From Reinekea thalattae (GTDB lineage Bacteria > Pseudomonadota > Gammaproteobacteria > Pseudomonadales > Natronospirillaceae): a DNA stretch of 64,000 bases. The stretch covers positions 186,001 through 250,000 of the forward strand of contig NZ_VKAD01000001.1 of NCBI RefSeq assembly GCF_008041945.1, given 5' to 3'. Under the pieces are notes generated by a model. The model was not told where the DNA came from and made no database searches. It saw only the letters and a program-made list of their open reading frames with translations. Shown here piece after piece: positions 41,737 to 49,889 of the stretch (its first letter is position 1; every line of letters begins with the position of its first letter). The position numbers were made by a program, and so were the translations under genes.

Positions 41737-42585
41737 TTAGCGGAAGGTGATTTCAATACGGCGATTGAGGTTCCATGCTTCTGAGTTGTAGTCGGTGCGC
41801 ACAGGGTCGGTGGCGGATTTACCAATGACGGAAATCTGTTTTGGGTTAATACCAGAGTCGATTAGATGCTGGGCAACTTTACTGGCGCGTGCCGCGCTGA
41901 GCTCGATGTTGGTTGGGTAAAGGTTTTTTAACTCAGAGACAATGGCGCGCGAGTCGGCGTGGCCGATGACGCTGATTTCGGCTTGTGGGAACGCCATTAA
42001 GGTTTTGCCGATAGGTGCCAATAGCTGGTCGGCGTCGTCACGCAAGGTAACGGTGTTTTTTTCAAATAGATCGCCCAGTGTTAATTCGATGACGCCGTGG
42101 CCTTCGCTGGTTTGGCGGAATAGGCTGTTCGGGTAGCGTTGTTCTAAACGTGCTGAGAGGTTTTGCAGTACTTCTTGATAGGCCAGCTGTACATCTTGGT
42201 TTAAGCCAAGCACTCCGGCGCGCATTAGGCGTTGTTGGTTGGCGATGGTTTTTTTCGCTTCGGTGAGTTCTTTTTGCTGGGCTTTGAAACGGCCTTCTAA
42301 CGCAATGCGTTGTTGTTCTACAAGACTGAGTTGCCGCTGTGTTTGGTTGGCGGTTTCTTGGCTGTTTTGGTAAGCCTGCGTCAGGCTGGCGAGCTGTTGT
42401 TGCATTTCGATAGTAACGTCGATCAGCTCTTGCTGTTGCGCTTTAACGGCGTCTAGTTTCGAGGTGTCGCCCGTGCCGGTCAGTGCATTTGGGTTGCCTT
42501 TCACTAGCAGGATATTGGCGATCACTGAGATGGTCAGTATCACGATAAAAATAGTTTTGGTCGAGGTGTGAATAGAACGGCTCAC
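41737..42585 (-). CDS. OmpA-domain envelope protein with N-terminal anchor and coiled coil
   Basis: A 282-residue protein. Residues about 10-28 are a single transmembrane helix (TIFIVILTISVIANILLV). Residues about 45-130 are a Gln-rich coiled coil. The C-terminal ~120 residues are an OmpA/MotB peptidoglycan-binding domain, with IGHADSRAIVSELKNLYPTNIELSAARASKVAQHL and SATDPVRTDYNSEAWNLNRRIEITF. The helix lacks the Asp of MotB/MotD proton channels, so I do not call it a stator. It is divergent from flhA. Confidence 0.83.
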   Translation of the reverse strand: MSRSIHTSTKTIFIVILTISVIANILLVKGNPNALTGTGDTSKLDAVKAQQQELIDVTIEMQQQLASLTQAYQNSQETANQTQRQLSLVEQQRIALEGRFKAQQKELTEAKKTIANQQRLMRAGVLGLNQDVQLAYQEVLQNLSARLEQRYPNSLFRQTSEGHGVIELTLGDLFEKNTVTLRDDADQLLAPIGKTLMAFPQAEISVIGHADSRAIVSELKNLYPTNIELSAARASKVAQHLIDSGINPKQISVIGKSATDPVRTDYNSEAWNLNRRIEITFR

Positions 42586-42874
42586 GCTGCAATCCCTTAT
42601 GTCTGTTTTTGTTTCTGCGACTGTATCTTGCTTTCTCTATGTCTATGACTGCGTCTTGGTTTTTACGACTGCGTCTTTTTCTAAGATAGAGTCTTTGTTA
42701 TCGGTCTTTGTTCGGCTATCTGTATCTGTTTTTAACGGTACTGGCTTGTTTAACGGTACTGCTATTAATTACTGAGGCTGATCAAAGTATATGTGCTTGA
42801 GGATAGCAAACAACAGTATCGATAAATGCCGATTAGTTGGTTTTTTGAACGCCGATTTAATTCTTTCTGGCTGT

Positions 42875-42889
42875 TGGCCCGATCCTTGC
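42875..42889 (+). promoter_or_regulatory. Sigma-54 (-24/-12) promoter of flhA
   Basis: TGGC-CCGATCC-TTGC has the required GG/GC spacing, and the -12 half is exact. It lies 43 bases before flhA. FlhA operons in Pseudomonas and Vibrio are RpoN-dependent. The rest of the 346-base gap is T- and CTGT-rich low-complexity sequence. Confidence 0.72.
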
Positions 42890-42931
42890 GATACACACTA
42901 TAACGATATTATTTTGACAGAATGTTGACGT

Positions 42932-45163
42932 ATGGCTTTCATTGACAATTTCCGTAACGCAAGTGCACAACTTAGAAATGTAGACGGCCAAGCCGTGCTT
43001 AAAGGCACCGGTGAAGGTGCAAAGGCGGCCAGCCAGAAGCTGATGGGCGTGCCTATTTTGCTGCTGCTGCTGTTGGGTTTAATGACTCTGCCAGTACCTA
43101 CGTTGCTGTTGGACTCCTTCTTTACCTTTAACATTGCGCTATCCATCGTGGTTTTGCTGGTTTCTATTTATGTGTTGAGACCGCTCGATTTCGCCGTGTT
43201 CCCAAGTATTTTGCTGGTTGCGACGCTGATGCGTTTGTCGCTCAATGTTGCCTCGACCCGAGTGGTGCTGATGTATGGCCACGAAGGTGGCGATGCTGCC
43301 GGTAAGGTGATTGAGTCGTTCGGTGAAGTGTTGATTGGCGGTAACTATGCGGTTGGTCTTGTGGTCTTCGCGATCTTGATGATCATTAACTTTGTGGTTG
43401 TCACCAAAGGTGCTGGTCGAGTCTCTGAAGTTAGTGCTCGCTTCACCTTGGATGCAATGCCGGGTAAGCAGATGGCGATTGATGCCGACTTAAATGCCGG
43501 TTTGATCGATGCCGAAACTGCCAAGCTACGTCGTTCAGAAATTGCTCAAGAAGCCGACTTTTACGGCTCTATGGACGGTGCGTCAAAATTTGTACGCGGT
43601 GATGCAGTCGCCGGTATTTTGATTTTGGCAATTAACATTGTCGGTGGTTTGTTGATCGGCATGATGCAGCATAATTTGGAATTTGCTGACGCCGTTCAAA
43701 AATATGCGCTATTAACCATTGGTGATGGTTTGGTGGCGCAGATCCCATCGTTGTTGTTGTCGGTTGCGGCCGCCATTATGGTGACGCGTAACTCATCGAG
43801 TGGCGAAATGGGTGAGCAGATTATCAACCAGATGTTCTCCACGCCTCGCGCCTTGGCGATTACCAGTTTTGTGCTCTTTATCATGGGCATTATTCCGGGC
43901 ATGCCGCACTTTGTGTTTTTGTCTCTAGCTGCTGCTACCGGCTTTGGCGCACTGTTTATTATTATGAGAGATCGTCACGATGCGGGCGAACCTATGCTGC
44001 CGATGAAGTCGGCTGCTACAGACGTTAGCTCTGGCCCTGCCAAGCGTGGTGAAAAGGGTGCTAAGCCCGATGGCCCGCCAGCTCGTGTTGAACAACCGAC
44101 CGAAACCAAAGAGCTAAGCTGGGATGATGTTCAGCCAGTCGACATGATCGGCCTTGAAGTGGGTTATCGATTGATCCCGCTGGTTGATCGTTCTCAAGGC
44201 GGCCAGCTGCTCGGCCGTATTAAAGGCATTCGTAAAAAGCTTTCGCAAGACCAAGGTTTTCTTATTCCTTCTATTCATATTCGCGATAACTTGGATTTGA
44301 TGCCGAACGGCTACCAATTGACGTTAATGGGCGTCGGCGTTGCTGAAGGAGAAGTCTATACCGACAGAGAGTTGGCGATTAACCCAGGTCAGGTATTTGG
44401 CCCGTTGGATGGCATTAAAACGGTTGATCCTGCATTTGGTCTGGAGGCTGTTTGGATCAGCGCGACCGACAAAGATAAGGCGCAGACTTTGGGCTATACC
44501 GTTGTCGATACCAGTACTGTGGTTGCAACGCACGTTAACCATGTCTTGGCGCAACACGCCTATGAACTGCTCGGCCATGAAGAAGTGCAGCAAATGCTCG
44601 ATTTGTTGAGCAAGCATTCACCTAAGTTAGCTGAAGAGTTAGTGCCCAATACTTTGACGCTCAGTCAGCTATTAAAAGTATTACAGAATTTATTGATCGA
44701 AGAAGTGCCCATTAAAGACATGCGTTCGATTGCAGAGTCGATCACCAATATTCAGCCAAAAACACAAGATATTGGGGTTTTGACCAATGCAGCACGCATG
44801 GGATTGTCTCGTATGATTGTTCAGCGCATCGTTGGCAACGAAAAAGAGATCCCTGTTGTGACATTAGATCGAAGCTTGGAACAGTTGTTGCACAAGACTG
44901 TACAACAGGCCGGAGCTGATGGAAATCTTGACAGTGTGGCGTTGGAACCTGGTATGGCCGAGCGTTTGCAGCAATCGTTAGCTGAGATGGTGCAAAAGCT
45001 CGACGCCGAAGGTAAGCCCGCCATTTTATTAGTACCGGCGCAATTAAGAATGTTGCTGGCACGTTTTGTCAGACACGGTGTACAAAATTTGAAAGTGCTG
45101 AGTTTCCAAGAGATTCCAGACAACAAGCACATAACCATTGTCGCCAGCGTAGGCGGCCAATGA
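42932..45163 (+). CDS. flhA: Flagellar export apparatus protein FlhA
   Basis: A 743-residue protein. The N-terminal half has eight transmembrane segments and the conserved FHIPEP-type region near SRFTLDAMPGKQMAIDADLNAGLIDAETAKLRRSEIAQEADFYGSMDGASKFVRGDAVAGI. The C-terminal cytoplasmic half ends PAQLRMLLARFVRHGVQNLKVLSFQEIPD. It docks substrates for the type III flagellar export gate. It is about 40 residues longer than usual owing to a Lys/Pro/Gly-rich linker near residues 345-385. It is the first gene of the block, behind a sigma-54 promoter. Confidence 0.95.
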   Translation: MAFIDNFRNASAQLRNVDGQAVLKGTGEGAKAASQKLMGVPILLLLLLGLMTLPVPTLLLDSFFTFNIALSIVVLLVSIYVLRPLDFAVFPSILLVATLMRLSLNVASTRVVLMYGHEGGDAAGKVIESFGEVLIGGNYAVGLVVFAILMIINFVVVTKGAGRVSEVSARFTLDAMPGKQMAIDADLNAGLIDAETAKLRRSEIAQEADFYGSMDGASKFVRGDAVAGILILAINIVGGLLIGMMQHNLEFADAVQKYALLTIGDGLVAQIPSLLLSVAAAIMVTRNSSSGEMGEQIINQMFSTPRALAITSFVLFIMGIIPGMPHFVFLSLAAATGFGALFIIMRDRHDAGEPMLPMKSAATDVSSGPAKRGEKGAKPDGPPARVEQPTETKELSWDDVQPVDMIGLEVGYRLIPLVDRSQGGQLLGRIKGIRKKLSQDQGFLIPSIHIRDNLDLMPNGYQLTLMGVGVAEGEVYTDRELAINPGQVFGPLDGIKTVDPAFGLEAVWISATDKDKAQTLGYTVVDTSTVVATHVNHVLAQHAYELLGHEEVQQMLDLLSKHSPKLAEELVPNTLTLSQLLKVLQNLLIEEVPIKDMRSIAESITNIQPKTQDIGVLTNAARMGLSRMIVQRIVGNEKEIPVVTLDRSLEQLLHKTVQQAGADGNLDSVALEPGMAERLQQSLAEMVQKLDAEGKPAILLVPAQLRMLLARFVRHGVQNLKVLSFQEIPDNKHITIVASVGGQ

Positions 45164-45173
45164 GGAGCTACTC

Positions 45174-46595
45174 ATGAAAATTAAACGATTTACTGCAGGA
45201 AGCATGCAGGCGGGTTTGAAAACCATTAGCGAAACGCTAGGCCCAGACGCGGTGATTTTATCGAATCGCCGATTGGCCAATGGTTTAGAAATTGTCGCCG
45301 GCGTTGAAGAGATCGATTATGAGCGCTATCTGGAATCTAAGCCTGCTGAGCAAGCCGACGCTGCTCAAGCAACGGACATCATTAAGGCAGATGCGGCACT
45401 GGCCGGTCAGCCGTTAGATGGCGATACCATGAAGCATTTGTTCGAAGCGATGGCCGACAAAAACAGCCAGATTTTTGCGCCGCATCAGGGAGCTTCACAG
45501 CAAGCCGATACGGTAAGTCGCCAAGAGCGAGTAGAGCCTTCGTTTGAGCGTTCAAAACCAGCATCACGTTCTAACGTGGTTGCTCACCGAGCGCCACAAA
45601 AGGTTGAGTTCGATGCCGACTATCAGCCTAATGGCGCTCAGCCAGATTATGCCGAATACGAAGACTATTTAGAGCCAGAACCGGAACAAGGTTTGGTGTC
45701 GTCTGATATCAGCTTGCTTCGTCAGGAAATTGACGGCTTAAAGGGTATGTTAAAAGCCCAAGCTGAGCAGCTTGAAGATCCAGCAGGGCCAACACAGTTT
45801 TCGCCTCAGTATGAGCGCTTAGAGTCTCGCTTGTCGGCATTGGGCTTTAGCTCGCGCCTGACTAAGCGTTTATTATCGCAATTCGATAAAGAAGAGCCGA
45901 TCGAAACAAACTGGCGCAAAACGCTATTTCGTTTGTCTTCGTCTATTTCAACACCGCTTTATGAACCAATGGCTAACGGCGGTGTGTTTGCATTGACCGG
46001 CCCAACGGGGGCGGGTAAATCGACTACCATTGCTAAGCTTGCGGCATTAGCAGTACGCGATCATGGCATCGATTCGGTGGCGTTAATTTCGTTAGATTGG
46101 CATCAGGTTGGTGGTCAAGAAATCTTAAGCTCAGTGTCTGAAATTTTAGGTATTGAGTTCCATGCGTTATCAGAAAAAGATTCGTTGTCTGAAGCGTTGG
46201 TGAAACTAAGCGGTAAGCGTTTGGTGTTGATCGACACCAGTGGTAGCCGAGTCGCGGTTAATCATTGGAACAAGCTGATGAAAAAGCCAAGCTTGAGCAA
46301 TCGTATTCGTAAGCTCTTGGTGTTGCCTTCAAATATGAATCAGGGTTCGGTGAATCAGTTTGTTGATTTACACGAACAAAAAGATTTTGCAGCGGTTATC
46401 TTGTCTAAGCTGGATGAGTCGATGAGTTTTGGTAGTGTTATTGAGCCAGTACTAAAGTATGGCTGGCCGGTATGGTTTTGCACTACCGGGCAAAATATTC
46501 CCAAAGATATAGAGAAGGCAGACTCGAAAGCGTTGATTGGTTACCTCGTCGAGGCGCTTAAAAAAGACGCCGCACCACTAGCAACGGCGGGTTAA
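45174..46595 (+). CDS. flhF: SRP-like GTPase FlhF
   Basis: A 473-residue protein with the short B domain KIKRFTAGSMQAGLKTISETLGPDAVILSNRR at the N-terminus, an acidic middle and the NG GTPase from about residue 200. The P-loop is ALTGPTGAGKSTTIAKLA (near 275), followed by DTSGSR instead of the common DTAG and SKLDESMSFG. FlhF sets the polar site of the flagellum. It follows flhA by ten bases. Confidence 0.94.
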   Translation: MKIKRFTAGSMQAGLKTISETLGPDAVILSNRRLANGLEIVAGVEEIDYERYLESKPAEQADAAQATDIIKADAALAGQPLDGDTMKHLFEAMADKNSQIFAPHQGASQQADTVSRQERVEPSFERSKPASRSNVVAHRAPQKVEFDADYQPNGAQPDYAEYEDYLEPEPEQGLVSSDISLLRQEIDGLKGMLKAQAEQLEDPAGPTQFSPQYERLESRLSALGFSSRLTKRLLSQFDKEEPIETNWRKTLFRLSSSISTPLYEPMANGGVFALTGPTGAGKSTTIAKLAALAVRDHGIDSVALISLDWHQVGGQEILSSVSEILGIEFHALSEKDSLSEALVKLSGKRLVLIDTSGSRVAVNHWNKLMKKPSLSNRIRKLLVLPSNMNQGSVNQFVDLHEQKDFAAVILSKLDESMSFGSVIEPVLKYGWPVWFCTTGQNIPKDIEKADSKALIGYLVEALKKDAAPLATAG

Positions 46596-46759
46596 TCCGG
46601 TTGCGTTGGCAGGTAGTTGATCAAAAAATATCATTGGTTTTTTCACCAATGTTAAAATATATTGAGAATTCACTCAGAACAGCATGGCATTGAGACCGAG
46701 CAATCTGCATTTTTTAAGTGCTGATCTATACTGAGTGATATTGAGGATATAGGTAATTC

Positions 46760-47584
46760 ATGAGTAGTTTGAACCCAGTACAGGTTGTAGCTGTCACAGG
46801 TGGTAAAGGCGGCGTTGGTAAAAGCAACGTCTCTGTGAATCTCGCCATTTCTCTTGCCGAACTTGGTAAGCGAGTTGTTATTCTGGATGCCGACTTAGGT
46901 TTAGCAAATTTAGATATATTGCTTGGGCTATCAGTTAATAAAAACTTAGGCGATGTGCTCAACGGTGATGCTGAGCTTGCTGATATTATGGTTGAAGGCC
47001 CATTGGGTATTAAGATCATTCCGGCGTCGTCTGGTACGCAGCAGATGGCAAACCTAGGCGAAATCGAGCATGCGGGCATTATTGCGGCCTTTAGTGAGCT
47101 AGCGGATTCTATCGATGTATTAATTGTCGATACGGCTGCTGGCATCTCGAAAACCGTGACCAGCTTTGTTCGAGCCTCTCAAGAAGCCATCGTCGTTGTT
47201 ACCGATGAGCCGACCTCGATTACCGATGCCTATGCCTTAATAAAAGTATTGAACCGAGACTGTCGTATGGATCGTTTCCGTATGGTCTCTAATATGGTTC
47301 GCTCAGCCAAAGATGGTCAGCTATTGTTTGAAAAGCTGGCCAAGGTAACTGATCGTTTTTTAGATGTATCTCTACAGTATGGTGGTTCCATTCCGATGGA
47401 CGAGGCGGTGCGCAAATCTGTGCAGCGTCAAAAAGCGGTTCTTGAGGCGTATCCACGCTCAGAGGCGGCTGCTGCTTATCGAGCTTTAGGCCGAAAGGTT
47501 GTGACTTGGCCGTTGCCAACCACACCGAAAGGTAATCTGGAGTTCTTTGTAGAGCGACTCATTCAAGGAGCAGGAGCGGCCTGA
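46760..47584 (+). CDS. fleN: MinD-like ATPase FleN/FlhG
   Basis: A 274-residue ATPase: deviant Walker A TGGKGGVGKSNVSVNLA, then VVILDADLGLANLDILLGL and VLIVDTAAGISKTVTSFVRASQE, and the C-terminal basic/hydrophobic helix. With FlhF it sets flagellar number; in Pseudomonas it restrains the activator FleQ. The 164-base gap after flhF may contain a promoter, but I cannot name one. Confidence 0.94.
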   Translation: MSSLNPVQVVAVTGGKGGVGKSNVSVNLAISLAELGKRVVILDADLGLANLDILLGLSVNKNLGDVLNGDAELADIMVEGPLGIKIIPASSGTQQMANLGEIEHAGIIAAFSELADSIDVLIVDTAAGISKTVTSFVRASQEAIVVVTDEPTSITDAYALIKVLNRDCRMDRFRMVSNMVRSAKDGQLLFEKLAKVTDRFLDVSLQYGGSIPMDEAVRKSVQRQKAVLEAYPRSEAAAAYRALGRKVVTWPLPTTPKGNLEFFVERLIQGAGAA

Positions 47585-47586
47585 TC

Positions 47587-48333
47587 ATGTCTGCACAGAT
47601 ATATGGTATGTATGAAACTGAAGCTAAAACGAAAGTAGATTACCAGCAGCTCGTCGAACAGTATGGCGTTCTCGTTAAGAGGATTGCACATCACCTGTTA
47701 GCTAGGCTGCCAGAGAGTGTTCAGCTGGACGACTTGATTCAATCCGGCATGATTGGCCTGTTTGAAGCGGCGACCAATTACGATCATTCAAAGGGCGCGA
47801 GTTTTGAAACCTACGCTGGTATTCGAATTCGAGGCTCGATGTTGGATGAAATTCGCAAAGGCGATTGGATTCCACGCAGTGTGCATCGCAATTCGCGGCG
47901 TATCTCTGATGCTATTCATACCATTGAAATGCGCGAAGGCCGTGACGCTACAGACCAAGAGGTCGCCGATGAGCTTGAGGTTAGCCTGCCAGAATATTAC
48001 GGCCTGCTAAAAGATACTCAGGGCTCTCGGCTGTTTAGCTTTGAAGAGCTAATAGAAAACAGTCACTCAGATACCTACGATACTACCCACCCCGATATTA
48101 CTGATGAGGCTGCACCTCATTCAGGTCATCAAAATACACAGATGAACGTTCAGTTGGTCGATGCCATGAAGGCTCTGCCAGAGCGTGAACAGCTTGTCTT
48201 GTCGTTGTATTATGATGAAGAGCTGAATTTAAAAGAAATTGGTGCAGTATTAGATGTCAGTGAATCGAGAGTCAGTCAGATACATTCTCAAGCGACTTTG
48301 CGGTTGCGAGCAAAAATGCGCGACTGGGCATAA
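47587..48333 (+). CDS. fliA: Flagellar sigma factor 28
   Basis: A 248-residue sigma-70 family factor of the FliA group. Region 2 (LVKRIAHHLLARLPESVQLDDLIQSGMIGLFEAATNYDHSKGASFETYAGIRIRGSMLDEIRKGDWIPRSVHR), region 3 (EMREGRDATDQEVADELEV) and region 4 (LPEREQLVLSLYYDEELNLKEIGAVLDVSESRVSQIHSQATLRLRAKM) are complete. It is two bases from fleN, so co-transcribed with it. It would drive late flagellar and chemotaxis genes such as cheY downstream. Confidence 0.95.
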   Translation: MSAQIYGMYETEAKTKVDYQQLVEQYGVLVKRIAHHLLARLPESVQLDDLIQSGMIGLFEAATNYDHSKGASFETYAGIRIRGSMLDEIRKGDWIPRSVHRNSRRISDAIHTIEMREGRDATDQEVADELEVSLPEYYGLLKDTQGSRLFSFEELIENSHSDTYDTTHPDITDEAAPHSGHQNTQMNVQLVDAMKALPEREQLVLSLYYDEELNLKEIGAVLDVSESRVSQIHSQATLRLRAKMRDWA

Positions 48334-48368
48334 TATCGCTGCAAAATTTTCTTTTTTACTCATTATTG

Positions 48369-48395
48369 TAAACTTCTCATTAAATTAGCCGATAT
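48369..48395 (+). promoter_or_regulatory. FliA (sigma-28) promoter of the cheY operon
   Basis: TAAACTTC-N11-GCCGATAT matches the class III consensus TAAAGTTT-N11-GCCGATAA at 13 of 16 positions with exact spacing. It lies about 170 bases before cheY. Confidence 0.82.
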
Positions 48396-48563
48396 AGGTA
48401 GCACCTGTATCCGCTGATTAATGGTAACCTTTGTTCGCGATTTCTTTTCCTCGCGTTCTTGTTAAAGAAATACGGGGAAATGAATGATTTAGTGGATAGC
48501 ACCGTAGCACGGTCTATTATGAAGAGTGGAGTGGTTGTCCGGATAAGGCTATAGGAGGTCATC

Positions 48564-48950
48564 TTGGATAAAAATATGAAAATTCTAGTTGTCGACGACT
48601 TTTCAACGATGCGTCGTATTGTTAAAAATTTGTTACGTGACCTAGGGTTTACGAATACACAGGAAGCAGACGACGGCGCCACGGCTTGGCCGATGTTGCA
48701 AAGCGGCGATTTTGACTTCGTTGTGACGGATTGGAACATGCCAGGCATGACAGGTATTGAGCTATTGGGCCACATCCGTGCGGATGAGCGTCTTAAAAGC
48801 ATGCCTGTTTTGATGGTGACTGCAGAGGCAAAACGCGATCAGATTGTGGCTGCAGCTCAGGCTGGGGTTAATGGTTACGTTGTTAAGCCATTTACTGCCG
48901 CCGCGCTAAAAGAAAAAATTGAAAAGATATTCGAGCGTGTTGACGGCTAG
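48564..48950 (+). CDS. cheY: Chemotaxis response regulator CheY
   Basis: A 128-residue single receiver domain: [19 protein letters not shown] with the acidic pair, VTDWNMPGM with the phosphoacceptor Asp, [11 protein letters not shown] with the switch Thr and [13 protein letters not shown] with Lys. The TTG at 48564 has AGGAGG five bases before it, whereas the ATG at 48576 is too far from any site, so I use TTG; homologues beginning (L)DKNMKIL agree. Confidence 0.94.
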   Translation: MDKNMKILVVDDFSTMRRIVKNLLRDLGFTNTQEADDGATAWPMLQSGDFDFVVTDWNMPGMTGIELLGHIRADERLKSMPVLMVTAEAKRDQIVAAAQAGVNGYVVKPFTAAALKEKIEKIFERVDG

Positions 48951-48974
48951 CTTGACGGAATTACGGGGGACGTT

Positions 48975-49877
48975 ATGAGTGAGCTCGCTCAAGTCTCGAA
49001 TGAGTTTGTAGACCTGTTGAAAGATCAGGCTGCAATCTTATTGGAGCATGTAGAAGGCGGCAATATAGAAGCTGCAGTTACAGTATTAAGCAAGTTACAG
49101 CAAGCCCGTACTCCGGAAATCGCTAACGATGATGACTTGATGGAATTGCTGCGTAGTAAGGCTATGGATCTATACAGCAATATTTCCAATGGTGAATTTA
49201 AAGAAGCCATGGAAAACCTGCAGCAAATGCAAGATGTCAGGGATAAAGGTCTCTATCAAGAAGTCGGCAGACTCACTCGTGCGCTGCACAGTGCTATTAC
49301 AAATTTCCAAATAGATGCTGCCTCAGAGGAAGCCACTTCGGAAATTACCGACGCGACTGATCGCTTAGGTTATGTCGTTGAGCTAACCGATAAGGCGGCG
49401 AATAAAACCCTAGACTTAGTCGAAGAAAGCCTCCCCATTGCTGATGCTGTTCAACAGGAAGCAGAAGAGCTTCAGGGTCAATGGCAGCGGCTTGTTCAGC
49501 GTGAAATGACACCCGATGAATTTCGTGTGCTCTATTGGCGCTTGGATGAATATTTTAAAAAATTAACCACTGACAGTCGCCAGTTGTCGTCTAACATGAC
49601 AGAAATACTGATGGCTCAAGACTTCCAAGATCTGACTGGACAGGTCATTAACAAGGTAACGTCGTTGGTTAAAGAGGTCGAGGCAAGTCTTGTTGATCTT
49701 GTTTATATGGCCAGCCAAGTTGAAGCGATCACCGGTATCGTAACAAAAGGTGAAGGTTTGCCAGACGCTGCCGATATGGATATGAAAGGTCATGGCCCGC
49801 AACTGGATAAAGACAAAGAAGATGTGGTTGCCAACCAAGACGATGTAGACGATCTATTATCAAGTTTAGGTTTTTAA
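48975..49877 (+). CDS. cheZ: CheY-phosphate phosphatase CheZ
   Basis: A 300-residue all-helical protein. The active-site segment LMAQDFQDLTGQVINKV (near residues 213-229) contains the Asp and Gln used to remove phosphate from CheY. The C-terminal CheY-binding peptide is DDVDDLLSSLGF. Longer than enteric CheZ (214) and matching the Pseudomonas/Vibrio form. It lies between cheY and cheA. Confidence 0.93.
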   Translation: MSELAQVSNEFVDLLKDQAAILLEHVEGGNIEAAVTVLSKLQQARTPEIANDDDLMELLRSKAMDLYSNISNGEFKEAMENLQQMQDVRDKGLYQEVGRLTRALHSAITNFQIDAASEEATSEITDATDRLGYVVELTDKAANKTLDLVEESLPIADAVQQEAEELQGQWQRLVQREMTPDEFRVLYWRLDEYFKKLTTDSRQLSSNMTEILMAQDFQDLTGQVINKVTSLVKEVEASLVDLVYMASQVEAITGIVTKGEGLPDAADMDMKGHGPQLDKDKEDVVANQDDVDDLLSSLGF

Positions 49878-49889
49878 AGGACATAGGAT

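Noticed and set aside
41737-42585. OmpA-domain protein as MotB/MotD
   Set aside because: The transmembrane helix has no Asp proton-channel residue and is followed by a long coiled coil, unlike stator subunits.
46620-46740. Possible sigma-54 promoter before fleN (TGGCATTGAGACCGAGC)
   Set aside because: The -12 half is GA instead of GC and the match is poor.
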